Notes under the pieces: model-generated
What the model was told of the DNA's origin: nothing
The model's database searches: none
Seen by the model: only the letters and a program-made list of their open reading frames with translations
Shown: one piece after another, positions 23,120 to 30,706 of the stretch
Layout: the number at the start of each line of letters is the position of its first letter
How positions within the stretch are numbered: position 1 is the first letter of the stretch
From: Clostridiales bacterium
Lineage (GTDB): Bacteria; Bacillota; Clostridia; Oscillospirales; Oscillospiraceae
Reading direction: 5' to 3'
DNA length: 45,261 nt
NCBI GenBank assembly: GCA_004553545.1
Contig: SFLD01000046.1
Location: 1 to 45,261, forward strand
Translations under genes and position numbers: made by a program

Positions 23120-23445
23120 GGAAGCGGACGATCCCGCGGTGGTCGGAGTGCACAGCAGCGGACCGCCGGGTCGTCGGCCCCTACGGAAGCATCACAGGTG
23201 ATGCCAAGCAACGGGCCGATGTGGTCATCGGCCCCTACGGATAGAAGGGGAAGTTTCAGCAAACACCCAGGCCAGCGGCGCAGAGCGAAGCGTTTCCGGC
23301 GCGGCCGCAAGGGATGGGTGTGTCGCGGCAAAGATCATCCCCAATGGGGCCATCAACACCGGACGATCCCGCGGTGGTCGGAGTGCACAGCAGCGGACCT
23401 TCGGGGGGCGGCGACGGGCAATCGGGGGTGCTGTCCTGGCGGAAG
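23120..23445. repeat. Repeat cluster with family C palindromes and a 39-bp direct repeat
   Basis: An exact 39-bp direct repeat occupies 23127-23165 and 23361-23399. Family C palindromes lie at about 23161-23186 and 23212-23241, with a small CATCAC/GTGATG hairpin at 23191-23204. The GGAAGTTTCA...CCATCAAC-CCGGAC wording also appears at 15948-16000. No gene is supported in this stretch. Confidence 0.72.
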
Positions 23446-23449
23446 AGGC

Positions 23450-24034
23450 TCAGAGGCTCTTGGCCAGGGTCCTGGCTTCCTCCATGGCCTTCCGGAGGGC
23501 GGCTTCGCCGTCGTAGCCCTGGATGTCAAGGCCGTCGGCGGCCACGCAGCGGAATTCCCCGAAGCTGAAGAACTTCTGGATGGCGGCAAGGTACGGCGCG
23601 CCCTGCTCCCAGTCCGAGCCCGGCTCATAGATGCCGCCCCGGGTGGTGAGGAAGACCAGGTGCTTGCCCCGGCAGAGGCCCTGGAGCCCGGTCTCGGTGG
23701 AGCGGAAGGTGATGCCCTCCACGGAGACGTTCTCGATGTAGACCTTCAGCAGCGCCGGGAAGCTGAGATCCCAGAAGGGGGCCGCCATAATGACAAGGTC
23801 CGCCTCCGCGATCTCGTGGGCGAAGCGGAAGCGGGGGTGGTCCGTCTTCCCCTGGGCCAGGAGGGCGTCCCGCTGGCGGAGGGTCTCCGCCGTCAGGGGG
23901 TAGAGGGCCTCCTCCATGAGGCAGCGGCGGGTCACTTCGTACTCCGGGCTCAGGTTTTCCAGGAAGGCCTGGGCCAGCCTGGCGCTGCGGGACTCCTCCC
24001 CCCGGATGCAGCAGTCGATGTAGAGAGCCTTCAT
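23450..24034 (-). CDS. NAD(P)H-dependent flavoprotein, azoreductase-like
   Basis: A 194-residue flavodoxin-fold oxidoreductase of the AzoR/NAD(P)H dehydrogenase type. The N-terminal phosphate-binding segment is DCCIRGEESRSARLAQAFLE, and the FMN-contacting AAPFWDLSFPALLKVYIENV and TTRGGIYE motifs are visible. It probably reduces quinones, azo or nitro compounds with NAD(P)H. Last gene of the six-gene minus operon; its start overlaps the stop of the nucleoside phosphorylase by 4 nt. No clear terminator follows before the repeat cluster. Confidence 0.85.
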   Translation of the reverse strand: MKALYIDCCIRGEESRSARLAQAFLENLSPEYEVTRRCLMEEALYPLTAETLRQRDALLAQGKTDHPRFRFAHEIAEADLVIMAAPFWDLSFPALLKVYIENVSVEGITFRSTETGLQGLCRGKHLVFLTTRGGIYEPGSDWEQGAPYLAAIQKFFSFGEFRCVAADGLDIQGYDGEAALRKAMEEARTLAKSL

Positions 24035-24774
24035 GCCTGTTCCTCCTTACTCAGCCGATAGAGCGCTTCCAGCGCCACGGCGATCTCCCGTTTCTCGCCC
24101 ACGGCGGTCATGTCCTCGCCGGAGGCGTAGCCGCCGATGGCGTCGGCGGTGTCCTTGCCCCAGAGGACCACGTTATTGAGGATGGACGCCGCCCGGAGGC
24201 CCCGGAGCCGTCCGGCGGTGAGGAGGGCGGCGGTCTCCATGTCCGCGCCGAGAGCGCCCTTGGAAGACCAGTACTCGGACTCTTCGTCATTGGTGTCGAT
24301 GTAGAAGCTCTCGTGGCTGTGGACGATGCCCTCGTGATAGGGCCAGCCCTGGGCCTCGGCGGCCTCCTCGCAGTAGCGGAGCAGATGACTGTCCGCCACC
24401 GCCGGGAAGCGGATGTCCACATAGGCCTTGGACGTTCCCTCGTCCCGGATGGCGCCGCAGGCGAAGATCAGGTCGCCCAGGGCGATGCCCTCCCGCAGGG
24501 CGCCGCAGGAACCGATGCGGACCAGGGCCCGGACACCGATGTTTTTGAGTTCCTCCAGGGCGATGGCGGCGGAGGAGCCGCCGATGCCGGTGGAGATGGC
24601 GAGAACAGGGGTCCCCTTGTAGGTCCCCTTCAGGGAGCGGAACTCCCGGTTGAAGGCCAGCTCCTCCACGTTTTCCAGCTGCAGGGCGATGCGGTCCAGC
24701 CGCCCGGGGTCCCCAGGCAGGATGGCATAGCGGCAGCCAACGGACTCGTCCAACTGAATATGAGGCTGTAACAT
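24031..24774 (-). CDS. Nucleoside phosphorylase (uridine phosphorylase-like)
   Basis: A 247-residue member of the NP-I family. ILPGDPGRLDRI (residues 18-29) is the phosphate-binding start, RIGSCGALREGIALGDL the central motif, and GADMETAALL the nucleoside-binding Met-Glu segment. Hexameric uridine or purine nucleoside phosphorylases share this layout; I lean to uridine phosphorylase from length and the N-terminal wording, without certainty. It would convert nucleoside plus phosphate to base plus ribose-1-phosphate in the cytosol, consistent with its operon partner adenosine deaminase and the divergent nucleoside importer. Confidence 0.88.
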   Translation of the reverse strand: MLQPHIQLDESVGCRYAILPGDPGRLDRIALQLENVEELAFNREFRSLKGTYKGTPVLAISTGIGGSSAAIALEELKNIGVRALVRIGSCGALREGIALGDLIFACGAIRDEGTSKAYVDIRFPAVADSHLLRYCEEAAEAQGWPYHEGIVHSHESFYIDTNDEESEYWSSKGALGADMETAALLTAGRLRGLRAASILNNVVLWGKDTADAIGGYASGEDMTAVGEKREIAVALEALYRLSKEEQA

Positions 24775-24788
24775 AGGCGTTTTCTCCT

Positions 24789-25388
24789 TTATTCTAATGT
24801 CGTTTCCGGACCGAAGCAGGTCTCCCGGTCGGCCTTCGTGATGGGGCGCAGGACCCGGCAGGGGTTGCCCGCGGCCACGGAGTGGGACGGGATGTCCCTT
24901 GTCACCACGCTGCCCGCGCCGATGACGCAGTCGCAGCCGATGGTGACCCCCGGCAGCACCTGGACCCCGGCCCCGAACCAGACGTCGTCCCCCACGGTGA
25001 TGGGCCTCGCGTACTCCCAGCCGGCGTTCCGGCGCGCCGCATCCACGGGGTGGCCCGCCGTGTGGAAGCCGCAGTCCGGCGCGATGAAAACGTGATCCCC
25101 GAAGGTCACCGGGGCGCAGTCCAGGATGGTGAGGCCGTGGTTGGCGAAGAACTCATCCCCGAGGGTGATGTTCTCCCCATAGTCGCACCAGAAGGGGGCG
25201 AGGACACAGGGGTTCCGGCCCACCTTTCCCAAAAGGCGGCGCAGCAGGGCCGCCTGCCCGGCGCGGTCCGAGGGACGCAGGGCGTTATAGTCATAGCAGA
25301 GCTCCTTGGCCCGGTCCCGGGCCAGGCTCAGCTCCCGGTCTCCCGCCTGGTAGAGGCGGCCGGAGCGCATCCTCTCCCGCTCCGTCAC
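24789..25388 (-). CDS. Sugar O-acetyltransferase (maltose/galactoside acetyltransferase family)
   Basis: A 199-residue left-handed beta-helix acetyltransferase with hexapeptide repeats (ITLGDEFFANHG, VTFGDHVFIAPDCGFHTAGH with the catalytic His, ITVGDDVWFGAGVQVLPGVT, IGCDCVIGAGSVVTRDIP). The N-terminal Maa domain is MTERERMRSGRLYQAGDREL. It transfers acetyl from acetyl-CoA to a sugar hydroxyl. Here, in a nucleoside operon, the acceptor may be a nucleoside or ribose-like waste sugar, but that is inference. Its start overlaps the upstream gene's stop by 4 nt. Confidence 0.9.
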   Translation of the reverse strand: MTERERMRSGRLYQAGDRELSLARDRAKELCYDYNALRPSDRAGQAALLRRLLGKVGRNPCVLAPFWCDYGENITLGDEFFANHGLTILDCAPVTFGDHVFIAPDCGFHTAGHPVDAARRNAGWEYARPITVGDDVWFGAGVQVLPGVTIGCDCVIGAGSVVTRDIPSHSVAAGNPCRVLRPITKADRETCFGPETTLE

Positions 25389-25915
25389 CGGTTCAGGACC
25401 TCCACCTGCAATCCCGCCAGCACGTCCAGGGTCTTCTCGTGGAGGGCGGGGTCAAAGCTCGCGGTGAGGCGGGCGTCCACCACCAGCCGGGCGGCGGGAT
25501 AGCGGCTCTGCAGGGTCACGGCGTTGCTGACCACACAGATGTTGCTGACGAGGCCGCAGACCTCGATGCGGTCCGCCTCCCTGGGGAGCTTCGCCAGGAC
25601 CGCCGGGTCCCCGGCGTCCAGGCCGAAGGTCAGCTTCTCGATGCCCACGGCCCCCACTTCCCGGAGGGCCTTGGCGGTCTCGCCGTAGTTCTCCCAGCCG
25701 GGGGTGCCCCGGAGGCAGTGGGGCACGGGCAGGTGCCGGCCCTCCCGGGTCTCGAGATAGTTCTCAAAATGGGTGTCCTGGGTGTACCAGACCCGGCCGG
25801 GGCCGTAGTCCCGGACGCGCGCTGCGATGGCGGCATCCAGCTTCTCCGCCCCGGGGAAGCCCAGGGCGCCGTCCACAAAGTCGTTCTGATAGTCGATGAC
25901 AAAGAGGCAGTCCAT
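25385..25915 (-). CDS. Nicotinamidase-like cysteine hydrolase (isochorismatase fold)
   Basis: A 176-residue hydrolase. The catalytic triad is visible: Asp in VIDYQNDFVDG (about residue 8), Lys in IEKLTFGLDAG, and Cys in SNICVVSNA. The metal-site wording DTHFENYLETREGRHLPVPH, then CLRGTPGWE, is that of nicotinamidases (DxH...PxHC). It would deamidate nicotinamide to nicotinate for NAD salvage. The ATG at 25915 follows GGGAGG. Codirectional with the gene before (50 nt gap) and overlapping the next by 4 nt. Confidence 0.88.
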   Translation of the reverse strand: MDCLFVIDYQNDFVDGALGFPGAEKLDAAIAARVRDYGPGRVWYTQDTHFENYLETREGRHLPVPHCLRGTPGWENYGETAKALREVGAVGIEKLTFGLDAGDPAVLAKLPREADRIEVCGLVSNICVVSNAVTLQSRYPAARLVVDARLTASFDPALHEKTLDVLAGLQVEVLNR

Positions 25916-25965
25916 GCCGTTCCTCCCTTTCCGCCGGGGCCGGGCCCCGGCGCTTCCACACGATA

Positions 25966-26472
25966 TTATAATGATACGATGTTCTCCAGCGCCGCCAGGA
26001 TGTCCCCGGCGGGCATGGCCTTCGTGACGCGGAGAGTCTTGCCCGCGTAGGGGGCCAGGGCCTCCCGGATGGCCGGGAGGTTCCGGGTCTGGAAGGTTTC
26101 CATCCACCGGAGCAGGTCCCGGAGGGACCGAAGGGTCTCCCCATGGCCGGTGCCATCCCGCTTCCGCCGGCAGTAACGCCGGATCACCCGGCGGCGGCAG
26201 AGGGCCAGGGGCGGCTCCAGGAGGCAGATGGCATCCGCCTGGGCGAAGGTCTCCGCCGTCCAGGCGTAGTAGACGCCCTCGATGATCCAGTCCCTTTGCG
26301 AAAGGACCTCCCGGAGCAGGGCGGCCCGCTCCGCCTCAGGGCGGCGCTGGCCGTAGGCCCCGCCCCACTGAAGGCGGTCCAGGTCACAGACGGGGACGCC
26401 GCAGCGCTCCCCCAGGGCCTGGGCCAGGGTGCTCTTTCCGCTGCCGCTGCCGCCGATGATCCGGATCCTCAC
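25966..26472 (-). CDS. P-loop kinase-like ATPase (FlaR/adenylate-kinase-like)
   Basis: A 168-residue P-loop NTPase with Walker A GGSGSGKST (residues 7-15), a D-L-D motif (VCDLDRLQW) and WIIEGVYY. The lid-like basic segment is RRRVIRRYCRRKRDGTG. Proteins of this shape are annotated as topology modulation protein FlaR or adenylate kinase; the true substrate is usually unknown. Given the operon it may phosphorylate a nucleoside or nucleotide. Its start overlaps the adenosine deaminase stop by 4 nt. Confidence 0.82.
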   Translation of the reverse strand: MRIRIIGGSGSGKSTLAQALGERCGVPVCDLDRLQWGGAYGQRRPEAERAALLREVLSQRDWIIEGVYYAWTAETFAQADAICLLEPPLALCRRRVIRRYCRRKRDGTGHGETLRSLRDLLRWMETFQTRNLPAIREALAPYAGKTLRVTKAMPAGDILAALENIVSL

Positions 26473-27482
26473 TGGCAGCGCTTCAGGGCCGTCAGGATGT
26501 GCTCCTTCACCTCCATGGGGGCGAAGGAGGCCCGAATGGCGCAGCGGTTCATGGCGAGCAGGTCCTCATAGGTGAAGCCCATCTCGTCCAGGCAGTGCCG
26601 GTACTCATCGGCCAGGGTCACACCCGCCAGGGTGGCGTTATCGGTGTTGATGCAGACACCGAGGCCCATCTCCATGAGGTTTTTGGCCGGGTGGGCCTCA
26701 TAGGAGGGCTGGGTCTTGCACTGGATGTTGCTGGTGGGGCAGATCTCCAGGGTCACGCCCAGATCCGCCGCCCGGCGGACGAGGGCCGGGTCCTGATAGA
26801 TGTGGTGGCCGTGGCCGATGCGCCGGGCGCCGAAATCCAGGGCGTCCGCCACGGTATCCGGGCCGGGGCTGTCCCCTGCGTGGCAGGTGAAGGGGATGCA
26901 CTTCTCCCGGGCCAGCTGGAAGAGGGGCGCAAAGTTCCGGAGGGGCACGATGCCCTCCGCTCCCGCGAGGTCGATGCCTACGACCCCCTGGCCCAGGTAC
27001 TCCGCCGCCACCGCCACGGTCTCGGCGTTTGCCTCCCAGTTGGCGGTCTCGGGACCCACGCACATCATGCAGAGCAGGATGCCGATGTCGATGCCTGGCC
27101 GGGCCTCGCAGCCCTGGCGGCGGCCCGCCAGGACAGCCTCCACCGCCTGGCGCTGGGTCATTCCCTCCCGGGTGTGGAGCTGGGGGGCGAAGCGGATCTC
27201 TGCGTAGGCCGTGCCCCGGTCGGCAAGGTCCTCCACCAGCTCTCGGGTTACCCGGGTGAGGGCCTCCGCGTCCTGCATCACCTGCAGAGGCAGCTCGAAG
27301 CGCTCCAGGTACTCGTTGACGCTGGCGCAGTCCGTCGTCGCGGCCAGATACGCCCGGTAGCCGGCCAGGTCCGCCGCCGGCATGGCGACGCCCTTCCGCT
27401 CCGCCAGCTCCCAGACCGTCTCCGGTCGGAAGGAACCATCCAGGTGCAGGTGCAGCTCCACCTGGGGAAAATCAAATCTCAT
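26469..27482 (-). CDS. add: Adenosine deaminase family protein
   Basis: A 337-residue metal-dependent amidohydrolase. Zinc ligands are visible in VELHLHLDGS (HxH), in CHAGD and in the C-terminal NTDN; GHGHH also matches the family. It should deaminate adenosine to inosine in the cytosol. One position is unusual: the segment normally reading HAGE reads HAGDSPGPDT here, so the Glu that protonates N1 in characterised enzymes is an Asp. It may still work or act on another substrate. First gene of the minus operon; ATG 27482 follows AGGAGC. Confidence 0.88.
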   Translation of the reverse strand: MRFDFPQVELHLHLDGSFRPETVWELAERKGVAMPAADLAGYRAYLAATTDCASVNEYLERFELPLQVMQDAEALTRVTRELVEDLADRGTAYAEIRFAPQLHTREGMTQRQAVEAVLAGRRQGCEARPGIDIGILLCMMCVGPETANWEANAETVAVAAEYLGQGVVGIDLAGAEGIVPLRNFAPLFQLAREKCIPFTCHAGDSPGPDTVADALDFGARRIGHGHHIYQDPALVRRAADLGVTLEICPTSNIQCKTQPSYEAHPAKNLMEMGLGVCINTDNATLAGVTLADEYRHCLDEMGFTYEDLLAMNRCAIRASFAPMEVKEHILTALKRCQ

Positions 27483-27558
27483 GCGCTGATCGCTCCTTTC
27501 CTGTCCGCCGCCGGAGGACAAATGCCCGGCGGTCAAAACGGCAAAAAGTCTCTCTATT

Positions 27559-27588
27559 AGCATACTCTCGGTCCCAAGCGTCCGTCAA
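27559..27588 (-). promoter_or_regulatory. Promoter of the adenosine deaminase operon
   Basis: On the minus strand TTGACG (plus 27583-27588) and TATGCT (27559-27564) are 18 bp apart, about 77 nt upstream of the start. Confidence 0.6.
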
Positions 27589-27673
27589 GGACAAATGGCA
27601 GGGCTGGCATCAGTCAAATGGCAGAGAAACGGCCAAAAATTTTGGTCAAAACAGAAAATCTGTATCAGAAAGT

Positions 27674-27702
27674 TTGACAAGCCTATAAAAAACGATTACA
27701 AT
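27674..27702 (+). promoter_or_regulatory. Promoter of the nucleoside ABC importer operon
   Basis: TTGACA (27674-27679) and TACAAT (27697-27702), 17 bp apart, about 85 nt before the lipoprotein start. It is divergent from the adenosine deaminase promoter, about 85 bp away, so one regulator could act on both. Confidence 0.85.
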
Positions 27703-27786
27703 ACTCCCGTCCCGATGCCGCAAAGTTGTAAAAATCCTGTGAAAAACTTCACGCATCCGGGATATATTTTTTCGGGAGGTTATTTC

Positions 27787-28932
27787 ATGAAGAAGTTTGC
27801 AGCACTGCTCCTCGCGCTGGTCATGGCGCTGTCTCTGGCTGCCTGCGGCAACCAGAACACCCCCGCCGCTTCCGGCTCTGCCTCTGGCTCCGGCTCCGCC
27901 GGCGGCGAAGACACCAAGGTCTACAACGTGGTCTATCTCGTCAACGGCAACCTGGGCGACAAGTCCTTCTTTGACTCCGCCAAGGCCGGCCTCGACCAGC
28001 TGGAAGCCGACGGCCGCATCACCCTGCGCACCATCGAGATGGGCGGCCTGGACGAAGACAAGCCCGGCTGGCTCTCCACCCTGTATGAGGTCTCTGACTC
28101 CCAGGAGTACGACATCATCATCTGCGGCACCTATCAGATGCCCGACTTCCTGAAGGAAGTTGCCGACAAGCACCCCGATCAGAAGTACGTCATCTTCGAT
28201 GACAACTCCTATGCCGGCGAGAGCGCCAATGTCATGAACATCACCTACAAGCAGAACGACATGGGCTACCTCATGGGCATCTTCGCCGCCACCCTGACCA
28301 CCGATACCTCCATTGAGCGCATCAATGAGGATGCCGTCATCGGCTTCGTCGGCGGCATAGACTCCCCCGTCATCAACGACTTCCTCATCGGCTACATCGA
28401 GGGCGCCCTGTCCGTCAACCCCGACATCAAGGTGGACGTCCGCTACACCAACACCTATGTTGACACCGCCATCGCCAAGGAGTATGGCCTGTCCATGATC
28501 AACGACAACCACTGCGACCTCATCTGGGGCGTGGCCGGCAACTCCGGCAACGGCGCCGCCGAAGCCGCCTTCGAGACCGGCAAGGCCTACTTCCTGGGCG
28601 TGGACTCCGACCAGGAGCTGACCCTGAGCTCTGACCTGGCCGCCATCACCCTGACCTCCGGCCTGAAGAACATCGGCAACTCCCTCATCTGGTTCTTCGA
28701 CGAGATGGACGCCGGCCGCACCTACTTCGGCCAGGAAGTCTCCCTGGGCCTCGCTGAGGGCGGCGTCGGCATCGTCACCGACAAGAACTTCGCCACCTAT
28801 GCCAGCGATGACTGCAAGGCCGCTATCACCGCCGCTGAGGATGCCATCAAGGCCGGCACTCTGATCGTCGACACCGCCATCGACGACAACACCAACAAGG
28901 TCGTGGAACTGTGCGACGCTGTCCGTCCCTGA
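27787..28932 (+). CDS. BMP-family nucleoside-binding lipoprotein
   Basis: A 381-residue substrate-binding protein. The lipoprotein signal ends in LSLAAC, so the mature Cys is lipidated and anchored outside the membrane. A Gly/Ser linker is followed by the BMP/PnrA fold (VYLVNGNLGDKSFFDSAKAG, GFVGGIDSPVINDF, VAGNSGNGAAEAAF). Characterised BMP proteins bind purine and pyrimidine nucleosides, as in B. subtilis NupN. CGGGAGG lies 9 nt before the ATG. Heads the importer operon. Confidence 0.92.
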   Translation: MKKFAALLLALVMALSLAACGNQNTPAASGSASGSGSAGGEDTKVYNVVYLVNGNLGDKSFFDSAKAGLDQLEADGRITLRTIEMGGLDEDKPGWLSTLYEVSDSQEYDIIICGTYQMPDFLKEVADKHPDQKYVIFDDNSYAGESANVMNITYKQNDMGYLMGIFAATLTTDTSIERINEDAVIGFVGGIDSPVINDFLIGYIEGALSVNPDIKVDVRYTNTYVDTAIAKEYGLSMINDNHCDLIWGVAGNSGNGAAEAAFETGKAYFLGVDSDQELTLSSDLAAITLTSGLKNIGNSLIWFFDEMDAGRTYFGQEVSLGLAEGGVGIVTDKNFATYASDDCKAAITAAEDAIKAGTLIVDTAIDDNTNKVVELCDAVRP

Positions 28933-28967
28933 GCGCTGTAAAGTATCAACCGAATTATCCCTAACAG

Positions 28968-28996
28968 AGGGGGCTGGGTCTCCAGCCCCCTTCCTT
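28968..28996 (+). terminator. Hairpin between lipoprotein and ATPase genes (attenuator)
   Basis: AGGGGGCTGG and CCAGCCCCCT pair with a GTCT loop (28968-28977/28982-28991), followed by the weak T tract TTCCTTC. It probably lets only part of the transcription continue, giving more binding protein than transporter. The remaining bases to 29194 hold GC-rich sequence with no gene. Confidence 0.65.
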
Positions 28997-29194
28997 CGGA
29001 TAGCGGCGGAGTTTTGCGCAAAGTTTCCGCGAAATCTCTGCCGCCGCGCGTAAAATTCCCGCAAAGAAACAGTGGGGGCAGGCCGCCCGGGGCGGTGCGC
29101 CCCGTCCCCGGCAGACCCCTGGCAGGCGCGGTCTCCGTTCCGGCGGCTCACACCGCCACCGCGCGGCAATCATAGAACGGGAGGGACCCCCAGC

Positions 29195-30706
29195 ATGGCA
29201 GAAGAATATGTCGTTCAAATGAAAGGGATCACCAAGGTGTATCCCAAGATCCACGCACTGATGGGCGAGAACGGCGCGGGCAAATCCACGCTGATGAAGA
29301 TGCTGTTCGGCCTGGAGCAGCCCACCTCGGGCGAGATCTGGGTCAACGGAGAGAAGGTCAATCTCTCCTCCCCCACGGCGGCCATCGCCAAAGGCATCGG
29401 CATGGTGCACCAGCACTTCATGCTGGTCCCCAGCCTCACCGTGGCGGAAAACATGGTCCTGGGCATGGTGCCCAAGAAGTCCGGCCTTTTCATCGACCAG
29501 AAGAAGGCCGTGGAGATCACCGAAGAGTACTCCAAGAAGTTCAACCTGGAGGTGGACCCCAACGCCAAGGTCATGGACATCCCCGTGGGCATGAAGCAGA
29601 AGGTAGAGATCCTGAAGGCTCTCGTCCGCGGCGCCAAGATCCTGATCCTGGACGAGCCCACCGCCGTTCTTACCACACAGGAAACGACCGAGCTCTTCCG
29701 GGAGCTGGTGAACCTGAAAAATCAGGGATATACACTGATCTTCATCTCCCACAAGCTCAATGAGATCATGGAGATCACCGACCGCATGACCATCCTCCGG
29801 GGCGGCAGGTCCATGGGCGTCCACGAGACCAAGGACGTGACCCCCCAGGAGATCTCCCGCCTGATGGTGGGCCGCGACGTCGTGCTGAAGGTCCAGAAGG
29901 ACAAGGCCCAGCCCAAGGAGGAGGTCCTCCGGGTCCGGGACCTGGAATACGTCAACGAGTGGGGCAAGAAGATGCTGGACAAGGTGTCCTTCTCCCTGCG
30001 CCGGGGCGAGATCCTGGGCATCGCGGGCGTGGAGGGCAACGGCCAGAAGGAACTGGTGGATATGCTCTTCCACCTGAACGTCCCCAACGCCGGCACCGTC
30101 ACGGTGAACGGCGAGAACATTCTCGGCGTCTCCCAGCGGAAGATCCGGGAGAAGGGCGTCTCCCTGGTGCCGGAGGACCGGATGATCTACGGCATCGCCG
30201 GGGCCGCCAGCATCCAGGAGAACCTGATCTCCGACCGCTGCGGCGCCAAGCGCCTCAACAAGGGCCCCATGTTCGACATGAAGGCCATCCACGCCGAGGT
30301 GGATCAGCTGATCCGCGACTACACCGTCCTCTGCAAGTCCGGCTCCCAGCGGGTGGATAACCTCTCCGGCGGCAACATCCAGAAGGTCGTCGTGGCCCGG
30401 GAGTTCTCCAACGATCCCTGCCTCATCATCGCCGACCAGCCCACCCGCGGCATCGACGTGGGCGCCACGGAGTTCATCCGCAGGAAGCTGGTGGAGCTGA
30501 GCCGCGCGGGCGTGGCCGTGCTGCTGGTCTCCGCCGACCTCAACGAGGTCATGGAGCTCTCCGACAGCCTCATGGTCATGTGCGGCGGCCACATCGCCGC
30601 CTATTTCGAGGATACCTCCGAACTCAGCGATGAGGTCATGGGCGAGTACATGCTGGGCCTCAAGCGGCAGACGCCGGAGGAAGTCAGGAGGGTTTGCCAT
30701 GAATGA
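29195..30706 (+). CDS. Nucleoside ABC importer ATPase (tandem domains), N-domain shortened
   Basis: A 503-residue protein with two fused ABC domains, as in sugar/nucleoside importers (B. subtilis NupO). Domain 1 has Walker A GENGAGKST and Walker B ILILDEPTAVL. Domain 2 has the degenerate loop GVEGNGQKE, signature LSGGNIQKV and Walker B LIIADQPTRG. Oddity: domain 1 reads ITKVYPK-IHALMGENGAGKST, whereas relatives have about 15 more residues between the two parts (the strand with the ANxxVxxxVxxGE wording). The frame is intact, so it is an in-frame deletion or an assembly artefact. The ATG follows GGAGGG. Confidence 0.9.
   Translation: MAEEYVVQMKGITKVYPKIHALMGENGAGKSTLMKMLFGLEQPTSGEIWVNGEKVNLSSPTAAIAKGIGMVHQHFMLVPSLTVAENMVLGMVPKKSGLFIDQKKAVEITEEYSKKFNLEVDPNAKVMDIPVGMKQKVEILKALVRGAKILILDEPTAVLTTQETTELFRELVNLKNQGYTLIFISHKLNEIMEITDRMTILRGGRSMGVHETKDVTPQEISRLMVGRDVVLKVQKDKAQPKEEVLRVRDLEYVNEWGKKMLDKVSFSLRRGEILGIAGVEGNGQKELVDMLFHLNVPNAGTVTVNGENILGVSQRKIREKGVSLVPEDRMIYGIAGAASIQENLISDRCGAKRLNKGPMFDMKAIHAEVDQLIRDYTVLCKSGSQRVDNLSGGNIQKVVVAREFSNDPCLIIADQPTRGIDVGATEFIRRKLVELSRAGVAVLLVSADLNEVMELSDSLMVMCGGHIAAYFEDTSELSDEVMGEYMLGLKRQTPEEVRRVCHE

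Noticed and set aside
27483..27786. Purine or other riboswitch between the divergent nucleoside operons
   Set aside because: I could not find the conserved three-way junction loops; the region is explained by two promoters and ordinary leaders.
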